The notes beneath the pieces were generated by a model. It made no database searches and was not told the DNA's origin. It was given only the letters and a program-made list of their open reading frames with translations. Positions 44,843-54,800 of a DNA stretch of 64,000 nt are shown in pieces. Location: contig CAYVJG010000008.1 in assembly GCA_964451785.1 (NCBI GenBank), positions 1 to 64,000 of the forward strand, written 5' to 3'. A program made the position numbers and the translations under genes. Positions within the stretch are counted from its first letter, which is position 1; each line of letters starts with the position of its first letter. The stretch is from JAJYSO01 sp964451785. GTDB lineage: Bacteria; Bacteroidota; Bacteroidia; Flavobacteriales; Flavobacteriaceae.

Positions 44843-45781
44843 TCAATCTATCAACACGCGTATCAACACTGGAAAATGGTCTGAGGCCAAACGCAATTTC
44901 GCCTCTTTTGAAGAGACCTCTTTAGGAAAATTACCGCGTTTTACATCGGGTTGATTTTGGGCGTCTTTCCAATATACCGGCGTTAGCAAAGCATAATGTG
45001 TGACTTCAACATTTGGGGTTGTAAAAAGGTGATCAATGCGACTTTGTGTCCACAAATCACTGTCAAAAGCATTAAAAGTTCCATTGTAAGCCATGCGGTG
45101 CTCTGCTGTCTTATAAGTATCTTCAAGCAAATCAGAAGCCTCAAAAATTTGATAGGCAGAGTGCGATTGATCTACATTAAAGTCACCTAGTAACACAACA
45201 GGAGCTTCATTTGTCATTTCTTTAATTTTTTGTAATATCAATTGGCTGCTATTGTGGCGAGCTTTAACGCCAACATGATCATAATGTGCGTTAAACACCC
45301 AGAGAATCTCCCCTTCTGCCTTGTGCTGTAATTTTACCCACGAGCAAATACGCGGCAACACGGCATCCCAACCTTTACTGGGCTTTTCTGGTGTTTCTGA
45401 CAACCAAAATGTGCCTTTATCAAGCAACTTAAAGCTTTCTTTTTTATAAAAAATAGGCGCGTATTCTCCAGCTGTTTTACCATCGGCACGTCCTATTCCA
45501 TAAGCGGTATAAGTAGGTAGTTGAGTTTTTAAGTCTTCAAATTGACCTTCGAGCACCTCTTGCATGCCTACTACATCAGGCGATTCACAAATCAAAAAAT
45601 CAGCAATTACCGGCAACCTATTTTTCCAAGCATTGCCTGCTTTGGCGTCATTATGGTTTTCATAACGAATGTTATAGGTGGCAATTTTTAAAGGTAATTT
45701 TTGCTGAGCTCGCGTTTGCGTCATAGTCAATAATACAATTAAAAGCGTTAAGCTTAAAGGTTTAAAATGTGTCATAGCCAA
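44843..45781 (-). CDS. Secreted endonuclease/exonuclease/phosphatase-family protein
   Basis: The 312-residue protein has a signal peptide (to about A25). The EEP fold shows KIATYNIRYEN, DVVGMQEVLEGQ (metal Glu), FNAHYDHVGVKARHNSS, VLLGDFNVDQSHSAY, SRIDHLF and ASDHFPV (catalytic His). Exported proteins of this type may be nucleases, phosphodiesterases or sphingomyelinase-like. The substrate cannot be told. It is 72 nt downstream of the second GH20 gene on the same strand. Confidence 0.87.
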   Translation of the reverse strand: MAMTHFKPLSLTLLIVLLTMTQTRAQQKLPLKIATYNIRYENHNDAKAGNAWKNRLPVIADFLICESPDVVGMQEVLEGQFEDLKTQLPTYTAYGIGRADGKTAGEYAPIFYKKESFKLLDKGTFWLSETPEKPSKGWDAVLPRICSWVKLQHKAEGEILWVFNAHYDHVGVKARHNSSQLILQKIKEMTNEAPVVLLGDFNVDQSHSAYQIFEASDLLEDTYKTAEHRMAYNGTFNAFDSDLWTQSRIDHLFTTPNVEVTHYALLTPVYWKDAQNQPDVKRGNFPKEVSSKEAKLRLASDHFPVLIRVLID

Positions 45782-45853
45782 TTAATTTTGAAGGCAAATA
45801 TGAACTAAGGTTTAAGAATGTAGTTGACGTCAAGTTTATGTTTAGGTTGCGAT

Positions 45854-48097
45854 TTAATTAACCATAATTTCATCTGTAAACATAAATCCATTTTGTTTAT
45901 CCACTTTTACACGGATGTAACGCCCTTGATGTCCCGATAAATCTACTGTAAATGTTTTAAACAACAAACGATCATCGGTAGGTGAAACATCATTTTTAAC
46001 AACGCCAACTTCAGTGTAATGCTCACCATCGGTTGACACTTCTACTTCCACTTGATTAGGCATGTAAACGCCAGGGCCAATCAACTGCATAAATCGCATT
46101 GACAATTGATGTAAATCGGTTACTTTTTCTAAATCAACTACCACATCCATGTCGTGCAAAAAGCCTTGCCATTGCAAATCTTGATAGGTCAATCCACCTA
46201 CAATACCATTTGTCAAGGTTGCGTATTCTTGTGCCGGATAATTATTGCTCCAGCCGCCTTTATTATAAGTTACTGATTTACCGATTGCCTTATGGTAGTT
46301 AACTGTAAACGCTTTAGGAGCAATCACAGGTTTGCCTTCTCTAAAGATAGCTGCGGTGACGGTAGTATTGCCACTCACCTCAAAAGCACCTTTGTACAAT
46401 TGATCATCAGGAGTTGGTGTAGAACCATCGGTAGTGTAATAAATTGTCGGATTATATTGCTCACTAAAGAAAGTCACCGTGTATTGTTGAGTGGCATAGT
46501 TTGGCACCGCTTTGACTTGCAATCGAAATGAAGGTCTGTAATAGTTGACAGCATGGCGTTGCAATAAGCGATATTGACTTTGTAAGCGGCGGTGAAAATC
46601 GTGAAAATGGCGCTCTTTTTCTGGTGTCCAGCCAATTTCAGCTACGGCCAACATACGAGGAAAAATCATATATTCCACATGATCTCGTGACGGGATATAC
46701 TCGGTCCACAAATTAGCTTGTACGCCTAAAATATGTTTTTGCTGTGCCAGAGTTAAGCTATCTGTTGGCACCGGGTGATAGCTGTACACTTTGCGCAAAG
46801 GCGTGTAGCCACTGATGGCTTTAGGCTGTGTGTTAGGATCGCTTTGATAATGGTCGAGGTACATATAAGTGCCAGGTGTCATCACCACATCGTGACCCAT
46901 ACGTGCTGCTTCAATACCACCAGTTTCGCCGCGCCATGACATCACTGTTGCTCCAGGTGCTAATCCACCTTTTAAGATTTCATCCCAGCCCAAGAGTTTA
47001 CGACCGTGAGCTTTTAAAAATTTTCCCATTTCTTTAACCGCATAACTTTGTAATTGCGCCACATCGGTAAAACCTTGTTCTTTCATCAAAGCTTGATCTT
47101 TAGGACAAGTTTTCCAAGGTTCCATTGAGGCTTCATCACCACCAATATGAATATATTTAGATGGAAAAATAGCCATCACCTCTGTGAGCACATCTTTTAA
47201 GAATACAAAAGTACTGTCGTTGCCAATACAAAATTCAGTATTGACATAAGGTTTTCCTGAGCAAGACAATTGTGGATAAACGGCTAAAACTTCTTCTGAA
47301 TGGCCCGGCATTTCAATTTCCGGAATCACCGTAATGCCTCGTTTGGCAGCATAAGCCACTACTTCGCGTGCTTCGTCTTGTGTGTAGTACCCTCCATAGG
47401 CATTTGGATCACCTTCGTGTAAAAAACGTTCGTCACCCATATGCCAATTCAGTTTTTTGCCGTTAGTACGCCAAGCAGCTTGGTTGGTTAATTTAGGATA
47501 TTTTTTAATTTCCAAACGCCAGCCTTGTCCATCGGTTAAATGCCAGTGAAAGGTATTGAACTTGTAATAGGCCAACATATCGATGTATTTTTTGATAAAT
47601 GACACCGGAAAAAAGTGACGAGACACATCTAAGTGCATTCCGCGATATACAAATGCAGGTTTATCTACAATACTTACTGCCGGAATACGACTTTGGTCAG
47701 CTTGGATTTGCTGTAATTGTAACAGGGTAAACAGGCCGTAGATAGCTCCTTTTCTATGCGCTGCTTCCACTAAAATTTCATCAGAATGTACGATTAAGCG
47801 GTAACCTTCAGCTTCTAAATCGCTATATTTTTTGGCTTTGATTTTAAATACAATTTTTCCTGAAGATTCAACAGATTGATCTGCTGTATTAAGCCACAAT
47901 GCTTCACGTAATAATTTGACTTCGGCTTTAAAATTGTTAGGCGCTTTAATTTTTACGGTATGCCCGAAGTGAAATTGGCCTTCAAGCTTTTCTAAATGTT
48001 GAGGTTTAGGGACTAAATCATAAGCAGAAGGTGATTGAGCATGCAGTACAACAATACTACACAGACACACGCAAATAAAGGTTAACCAGTATTTCAT
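45854..48097 (-). CDS. GH20 beta-N-acetylhexosaminidase with C-terminal discoidin-like domain
   Basis: The 747-residue exported enzyme (signal 1-20) has the GH20 N-terminal domain and the barrel: FVYRGMHLDVSRHFF, HWHLTDGQGWRLEI, IPEIEMPGHSEEV, and D321-E322 in IHIGGDEASMEPW. A chitobiase-type C-terminal segment (YYTTDGSTPTPDD) and a final F5/8-type carbohydrate-binding-like domain (about 610-747) follow. It differs in length and tail from the GH20 at 26508-28385, so it likely serves another substrate. Dispersed repeat copy E lies just upstream of its start. Confidence 0.92.
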   Translation of the reverse strand: MKYWLTFICVCLCSIVVLHAQSPSAYDLVPKPQHLEKLEGQFHFGHTVKIKAPNNFKAEVKLLREALWLNTADQSVESSGKIVFKIKAKKYSDLEAEGYRLIVHSDEILVEAAHRKGAIYGLFTLLQLQQIQADQSRIPAVSIVDKPAFVYRGMHLDVSRHFFPVSFIKKYIDMLAYYKFNTFHWHLTDGQGWRLEIKKYPKLTNQAAWRTNGKKLNWHMGDERFLHEGDPNAYGGYYTQDEAREVVAYAAKRGITVIPEIEMPGHSEEVLAVYPQLSCSGKPYVNTEFCIGNDSTFVFLKDVLTEVMAIFPSKYIHIGGDEASMEPWKTCPKDQALMKEQGFTDVAQLQSYAVKEMGKFLKAHGRKLLGWDEILKGGLAPGATVMSWRGETGGIEAARMGHDVVMTPGTYMYLDHYQSDPNTQPKAISGYTPLRKVYSYHPVPTDSLTLAQQKHILGVQANLWTEYIPSRDHVEYMIFPRMLAVAEIGWTPEKERHFHDFHRRLQSQYRLLQRHAVNYYRPSFRLQVKAVPNYATQQYTVTFFSEQYNPTIYYTTDGSTPTPDDQLYKGAFEVSGNTTVTAAIFREGKPVIAPKAFTVNYHKAIGKSVTYNKGGWSNNYPAQEYATLTNGIVGGLTYQDLQWQGFLHDMDVVVDLEKVTDLHQLSMRFMQLIGPGVYMPNQVEVEVSTDGEHYTEVGVVKNDVSPTDDRLLFKTFTVDLSGHQGRYIRVKVDKQNGFMFTDEIMVN

Positions 48098-48133
48098 AGA
48101 ATTTATTTTTGACGGATAAAGGTTTTAAGAAAA

Positions 48134-48287
48134 TTATACCAATTAGAATTATGTTTAGTTTAGTCTAATCTATATTATTTTTTGTTGGTATAATACCGTG
48201 GGCCATAAATTATTAGCACAATGAGACAAAGTTGAAATTGGGCTATTTAATAAATAAAATGGTATAATTTATCCCCATACGGTATTA
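48134..48287 (-). repeat. Dispersed intergenic repeat, copy E
   Basis: Read on the minus strand it starts aataccgtatggggataaat and ends ctaattggtataa. It is 154 bp, longer than the others because of an extra stretch in the left arm that itself contains ATACC. It is downstream of galE and points with galE. On the same strand it is upstream of the second GH20 start, so it may lie in that gene's leader or promoter region. Confidence 0.75.
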
Positions 48288-48348
48288 TTCATAGAAGTCG
48301 GTAAAATACAGAAATATAATGAAACTCTAGTTTAAAAAATACACAAAA

Positions 48349-48369
48349 AAACCTCCACAAGGGAGGTTT
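48349..48369 (-). terminator. Intrinsic terminator of galE
   Basis: aaacctcc (48349-48356) pairs with ggaggttt (48362-48369). On the minus strand the stem is followed by a run of Ts. It lies 24 nt beyond the galE stop. Confidence 0.8.
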
Positions 48370-48392
48370 AAGCTATATAGAGTACACTGTAA

Positions 48393-49418
48393 TTATTTAT
48401 TAGTTTCAGTACAGTATTGTTCCCATTTCCAGGCACTAGCTAAGGCTTCGTCAAGATGGCGTTTAGCTTTCCAGCCGAGCACTTCGTTGGCTTTGGTGGT
48501 ATCTGCATAAGCTGCCATAATATCGCCTTCGCGACGTGCTGCTAATCGGTACGGCAATTTTTGACCTGAAGCTTTTTCAAAAGCAGTAATCACTTCGAGT
48601 ACAGAATTACCCATTCCGGTACCTAAGTTGAATACTTCATAATTTTGTTTGCCTTCGTCATGTAACAACCGTTGTAAGGCGCGCACATGCGCTTCAGCTA
48701 AATCCATCACGTGAATGTAATCGCGAATACAAGTGCCGTCAGGCGTATCGTAATCGTCTCCAAAAACAGACAATTCTTTGCGTTTACCAATAGCCGTTTG
48801 TGTAATAAAAGGAATCAAATTCTGTGGAACTCCGATTGGCAATTCACCAATTTTAGCTGTAGGATGTGCGCCAATTGGATTGAAATAACGCAAAGCTATA
48901 CCCTTAAAATCTTCTTTACTCTTACTGAAATCATGAATGATATTTTCACCAATATGCTTGGTGTTTCCATAAGGTGATTCTGCTTTTTTCACTGGGGCAT
49001 CTTCGGTAATTGGCAATTTATCGGCCTGACCGTAAACTGTACAAGATGAGCTAAAAATGAAATTGCTCAAATCATGACGTTTCATTTCTTGTAAAACATA
49101 AACCAGTGAATTGATATTGTTTTCGTAATACAACAATGGTTTTTCAACGCTTTCGCCTACAGCTTTTGAAGCGGCAAAATGGATAATTCCATCTATATCT
49201 TGATTGTTTTCAAAAAAGTCAGAGACAGCGGCTTTATCACGCAAATCTAATTTGTGAAAAACAGGTGTTTTTTGAGCGATTTCAGTTATACCTTCAAGCA
49301 CTGAAATGCTCGAATTAGATAAGTTGTCAATAATCACCACTTCATAGCCTTCATTTAAAAGAGCTACAACTGTATGTGAGCCAATATAACCGAGTCCACC
49401 GGTAACGAGAATTTTCAT
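48393..49418 (-). CDS. galE: UDP-glucose 4-epimerase
   Basis: Starting at the ATG at 49418 (MKILVTGGLGYIGSHT) the enzyme has 341 residues. A TTG three codons earlier is less likely. It has the NAD-binding GxxGxxG, the catalytic YGNTK (YxxxK), SSSCTVYG, RYFNPIGAHP and DGTCIRDYIHVMDLA. It interconverts UDP-glucose and UDP-galactose, linking galactose use to envelope sugar supply. It is monocistronic with its own terminator. Confidence 0.93.
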   Translation of the reverse strand: MKILVTGGLGYIGSHTVVALLNEGYEVVIIDNLSNSSISVLEGITEIAQKTPVFHKLDLRDKAAVSDFFENNQDIDGIIHFAASKAVGESVEKPLLYYENNINSLVYVLQEMKRHDLSNFIFSSSCTVYGQADKLPITEDAPVKKAESPYGNTKHIGENIIHDFSKSKEDFKGIALRYFNPIGAHPTAKIGELPIGVPQNLIPFITQTAIGKRKELSVFGDDYDTPDGTCIRDYIHVMDLAEAHVRALQRLLHDEGKQNYEVFNLGTGMGNSVLEVITAFEKASGQKLPYRLAARREGDIMAAYADTTKANEVLGWKAKRHLDEALASAWKWEQYCTETNK

Positions 49419-49526
49419 AAGGAACAAGTTTTTACAATAATAATCAATATTTAAATTACTGCAAATGCAAAATCAATATTTAAACGTTTTATTAACATCC
49501 GACTATTTTACATTAGAGCAATCGAT

Positions 49527-51797
49527 TTAGAACGGATAGCCTATAGCAAAGTTAAATACCGGTTTATTGTATTCAAAATCCCATTTTTCGGCTGGTTTTT
49601 TAAGTGGTGCAGCTAGATCAAAACGCACGACAAAGCCTTGTACGTCTATACGTAAACCAAAGCCTGTACCTACCCCCATTTCACTTAAAAAGTTAGATGA
49701 AAACTCACCTCCCGGCAAGGCTGGATTTTCTTTCATCAACCACACATTACCCGCATCAAAAAACAAAGCCCCTTTTAAGATTGAGAAAATGGGAAATCTA
49801 TATTCTACATTAGCTTCCAAACGGATATCACCAGCTTGATCAAAATAAGAATCAGTATTTGGCGCTGGTTTGTAGCTACCAGGTCCTAATGAACGTATGC
49901 GAAACGCACGTACACTGTATGGTCCTCCTGCAAAATATTGCTTTACAAAAGGCAGTGAAGTAGAATTACCATAAGGAATTCCCAAACCAGCAAAGAGGTG
50001 TCCCACCAAGATATTGCCTTTTTTATCTAATTTATAGTGGTAACTCACATCAATATCGCCTTTGACATATTGGGCATATTTTAAGCCCAGAAATGTACGA
50101 GTACCATCGGATTGATCTTTTCCAAATAGATTAGCTGTATTACCAGCAATATCAAAATTAAATTTAAAGTATAACTCCCCTTTTTTAGCAGTTTGATTGA
50201 GTTCATTATAGGTAAATGAATAGGTAGTTCCAGCGATAAATTGTTGTTCAAAACTACGTCTTAAAAAAGGGTTTTCATCGAGAATATCTTCAAAACGTTG
50301 ACTGGTATGCCCTAGTTTGACATAATCAATCTTTATAGGATTAACCGTGTGCGTAACATAGCGATTTTGTTGCCAGATATAGCCAAAAGATGTTGAAAAA
50401 GAATTTAAAGAATACAAATTAGAACGGTTGAGGTAATCTACGCCTACACTAACTTTTGTCTTGGGAATAGAATAACGGAAAGCTTTTTCAAATTTGCCAG
50501 GAAAGAGCATTCGCGGAAAGAGAATAGAAGTTTCTAATCCCAAATGAAGGCTACTAGCATCTCCTCCACTCTCGTTAGACAATTGTTTTTCATAACCTAC
50601 TTTTGCTTTCACTTGCAAATTTTCACCGCCTTTAAAAATATTGCGATTGGTAAAGGATGCTTCCAAATTTGGCCCTGTAAAATCGTTTGATTTCGTGACA
50701 CCTTGCAAGCGCAATTGAAACGCATTTTTAGGATAAGGCGACAAAGTAATCACGCTATTCATATGGCGACGTCCTAAGCTATCAACCAAGGTATCGCGTT
50801 GGCGATAATAAATATTGACAAATTTATAAGTGCCAATAGAAGACAATCGTCGGCTAGTATATTTAGAAATTGTCGGGCTATACAATTGTCCGGGGCGCAG
50901 TAATACAAAAGGCTCTAAGCGCTTAGGCATCAGCAATTCGTCGCCTTGAATGATATCAACATCTTCAACGCGCACAGTGTCTATTGTTCCATAGACGGAA
51001 TCGTTAACTACATTTGAATAGACCTGTACACTATCCAAAACAAAAGGCAGCAAACCTTCTTTAGGAATGCCTTCTTTAAATTTTAAATACAAATCCATAC
51101 CGCGGTCATTATAACGATTGGTATCGGCTTCAAAAAGCAAAAAATCGTCACTAAAATAATAGTAACCCCGTTCTTTTAAATAAGCATCAATACGTTCGCG
51201 CTCAGCTTTGAGGTCGCTTAGCTGAAAACGCGTTCCTATTTTTAAATCACTTTCGGCTAGTGAAGCTTTGAGTTTGTTGTAAATAGCTAAGGTGTCAGTA
51301 GAATCTGTTTCAACTTTATACTGACGTAACACATAGGGTTTATTAATGCTGACATCATAAGCTATTGTAGCAGTTTTATTTAAAGTATCTCTTTTAATGA
51401 CATACTCTACATCACTGTAAAAGAAGCCGTTGTTCTCTAATCTATTTTGGAGTACCTTTTCAGTTGTTTCTAAATTGACATCTGAAAGGTAAACAGGCTC
51501 CTCACCTAGTTTTTTATTCAACCATTTATTAAGCACTCCCGGATGCTCACGCTGCGCTTTATAGTGATAATACAAGCGTACATACATTCCTAAAAATTTA
51601 GCATTAGGTTGCGGGTACAACACCTCGTGTAGTTGTTCTTCGAGTTCTGATTGTTGTTGAATTTGGAGCGAATCAGGAAGTGTAATGGTACCGCCGCGAT
51701 AGAGCAATTGCCCTTCCGGAATATATTTCTTCACACTACACGAATAGCAAATCAGAGTGATGAGTCCTGCGATATAGATATGTTTTGACTTTATCAT
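49527..51797 (-). CDS. tamL: TamL: Omp85/BamA-family outer-membrane lipoprotein
   Basis: The 756-residue protein has a lipoprotein signal with lipobox ICYSC (C20), POTRA-like repeats (about 30-380) and a 16-strand-type Omp85 barrel. The barrel has the characteristic FAGGPYSVRAFRIRSLGPGS segment and a C-terminal strand ending in YPF. Lipidated BamA/TamA-like proteins paired with TamB are known in Bacteroidota as TamL. It is 5 nt downstream of tamB, so the two form one translocation and assembly module. Confidence 0.87.
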   Translation of the reverse strand: MIKSKHIYIAGLITLICYSCSVKKYIPEGQLLYRGGTITLPDSLQIQQQSELEEQLHEVLYPQPNAKFLGMYVRLYYHYKAQREHPGVLNKWLNKKLGEEPVYLSDVNLETTEKVLQNRLENNGFFYSDVEYVIKRDTLNKTATIAYDVSINKPYVLRQYKVETDSTDTLAIYNKLKASLAESDLKIGTRFQLSDLKAERERIDAYLKERGYYYFSDDFLLFEADTNRYNDRGMDLYLKFKEGIPKEGLLPFVLDSVQVYSNVVNDSVYGTIDTVRVEDVDIIQGDELLMPKRLEPFVLLRPGQLYSPTISKYTSRRLSSIGTYKFVNIYYRQRDTLVDSLGRRHMNSVITLSPYPKNAFQLRLQGVTKSNDFTGPNLEASFTNRNIFKGGENLQVKAKVGYEKQLSNESGGDASSLHLGLETSILFPRMLFPGKFEKAFRYSIPKTKVSVGVDYLNRSNLYSLNSFSTSFGYIWQQNRYVTHTVNPIKIDYVKLGHTSQRFEDILDENPFLRRSFEQQFIAGTTYSFTYNELNQTAKKGELYFKFNFDIAGNTANLFGKDQSDGTRTFLGLKYAQYVKGDIDVSYHYKLDKKGNILVGHLFAGLGIPYGNSTSLPFVKQYFAGGPYSVRAFRIRSLGPGSYKPAPNTDSYFDQAGDIRLEANVEYRFPIFSILKGALFFDAGNVWLMKENPALPGGEFSSNFLSEMGVGTGFGLRIDVQGFVVRFDLAAPLKKPAEKWDFEYNKPVFNFAIGYPF

Positions 51798-51802
51798 TAA
51801 AA

Positions 51803-54800
51803 TTACTGATGTTTAGAGTGAGCGTTGTCTTCTGAAATGGCCTTATCATTGTGTTTGGCCTGTTCTTGTTGCTTTTCACGCTTGGTTTTTCCACCAAAAA
51901 AGCTATGCCATAAGGCGTTAAATTTATTGAATTGGCGTTGAAAAAGCAGACCTATACCATTGACATACACTTGACCATCAATGACATTTTCGTATTCATT
52001 TTTTCTAAATCCTGTAATGCGCCAGCGCCCATCTTTAGTCAATAGATATTCAATACTCACATTTCCCAATAACGGATTTTCTTCACCTGGTCTAGCCTCG
52101 CCTTGCACATTCATTTCAGTACCGGCTTTAATGACTAAGCGGTCATTAAATAAACTTTTTTCGGCGCTAATGTTTAAATCTGTACGTTGTTGTGCCGATT
52201 GTCCTTGATAGTCTGTATAATTGTCTACGCCAAAGTTGAGCTTAAATCCTGTATCGCCCATTAACTTATCTGAAAAATTATTCAACTGATCTGACAGTGC
52301 TTGAGAGATATTATTACGTGCCATATTAGCAATACCACCTTGACTACCATCAGAGCCCGACGCCGGAAAAAAGCGATTCATCACTAAAAGCGAAAACACC
52401 TGTTTATTAATTTCACCTTCATCCTCTTTTAGTTGCGTAATACGTCCATAGACCGATCCACCAATAGCGCCTCGGGAATCTTCAGGCATATCTAATCCAA
52501 AACTCAATTCAGGACGGTCGATGGTTCCTTTTACAGACATAGACACGATAAACGGTAAAACTTGGCGGTATTTATTCTTTTCAGCCTCATTAGCACCTGA
52601 AATCTGTGCAGCCATAAGTCCTAAGGCAGATGTTTTAACGCGGTATTGAGCAGTGACGTCTAAATCTGCATCTAGCGGATTACCTTGCCATACCACACTA
52701 CCACCCGGCACAAATTCAAATTCGCGTTTCACCAAATTGTAGAGGCTCATTTTATAATGCCCTCCACTGATAATATAACGCCCCGTTAATGCCATATCCC
52801 CCGTGCCGGTATAGCGAAAATCTAAGTCCCCTTCACCTGAAATTTTAAAATTATCGCCAGTTCGCGGATCTATAACCACCCCAAAAGCAGCTTCTTTATC
52901 TATATTTAATTTGGCTCTAAGCTGCATGTTTCCAAAACGAGACACCCGCACAGAATCTGTATTACGTGTCAAAATATCATCGGGGTTCATTTTATTGACA
53001 AACTCAACTACGCCTTCTCTACTCTCAAGAGCGGCTTGCTCTTCAGACATTACATAAGTAAAATCAGTTCCTTTGTTAACGCCAATTTCTAAATTAATTT
53101 TTGGAAAAGTAGCCCTTCCGGTAATAGTTCCATCAGCGTCAAGATTAATTGATCCATAGTAAAGTTCATTGTCTTCTGCTGTAGAATTCATCAGTTGAAA
53201 ATCATTTGCTTTCACAACGATGTCTAATTTCGGATCTAGAAAATTATCGGTAATGATCGCGCCATTGATATAAAAAGGATTTTTGTTTTCATCGCGAATC
53301 AAGAAGTCTTTAAAGCGAATGCCGTCGTTATCGAGTTCTATGCGGTCTTTGTCTAAATAAAAAGTAGAATTGAGCTGGGCAACTTTAAATGCGGCCTCAT
53401 TAAATTGTAAAAATCCATTAAACTGTAAAGCTTTCAATTGACCTTTAGCTGACAAGCGTCCCGAGAGATAACCTTCGGCATTAGAGAGTTGATTTTGCGA
53501 CAGTTGAGCAATGGTTTTAAACCCGAATTTATCAATTACAAAATCAAAATTAAGTTGCGGTTGTTCTGCGGCTAGATAATCTCCCGTTGTATGCAAGTCG
53601 ACATCGCTTCCTTTTAAACTTGTATTAAAAAAGTAATGACTAGCAGTAGCTTCGGTATGAGCATCAAAACGCAATTGCCCCAATTCAGCGCCTAAAACGT
53701 GTAAATCATCGATACCAAAATCAGCTATAAATCCCATATTTCCAAAAGGATTTTCAGCTACAATATTGCCTTGCAGTTGACCGGAGGCTAAATAATCATC
53801 AGGATTTAATAAGGCCAATAGCGATTTGAGTTTAAAGTTTTTAAATCCAAATCCTATATTACTTTGGTCTGTTTGTTCCAAATCATTAGCCACCATCATT
53901 TTTTGGTCACCATGTGTCATTACCACATTTGTAGCTAGAATTGAATCTTTTTTTAAGACGATTAAGTTGTCTTCTGGAATATGCCATTTTTCACCATTGA
54001 GCAACATAGATTCTGGCGAAGTATACACGTATAATTTTTGATTACGACCGTACAATTTGACTTGAGTAGCATAAAACTTCTTTCCTTGCTCATTAAATCC
54101 TTCTAAATCTAAAGTCAACACGCCTTTTTTGAGTTCACCAATCAAGTTCGTTTGATTCATAACAAAAGCTCCCGCATCGATTTTATTCACTCCAAAGACA
54201 AATACCCCGGCTTCTTTTGATGCATTAACAATAAGCTGCAGCCCTTTAATTTGATTTTCAGCATAATCTACATAGGGCAGCATCAAGGTTGAAGTCAATA
54301 AATTTTGCGCCTGATTATAATCGAGCGTGAAGGCTAAAGGATCCATTTTATGAATCTCAGGCATAAAAATTTCATTGATAAATTTGCTTTCAGACAGCTG
54401 CATATCCATGTGCAACTGCACCGGACGCGTAATTGAATCAACCGGTGTAATCGAATCCGAGAAATACCGCTTAAAGTGACGTCCTAGAGCTTTACCTAGA
54501 TGTCCAAAATTAGTATTAGAGTGTAAATTAGCATTCAAGAACCCACTATTTGCAGCAAAGGCAGTAGAATCTTGTTGCATCGTCCCGGTCAAATCTAATT
54601 CTCCCAGATGATAAATTTCTTTATTATAAACGGCTGTTACATTAGCTACATGTGATTCAATTTTAGTATTTTCTGAGCTGTGTTCAATTTGAGCGGTAAA
54701 CAATAATCGGGTGCGCAATCTTTTATCCATCAGTTTTAAGGCATGTAGATCAGCTCCATCTACATTAAACATCAAATTGACTTTCTGTTTTAATGAATCC

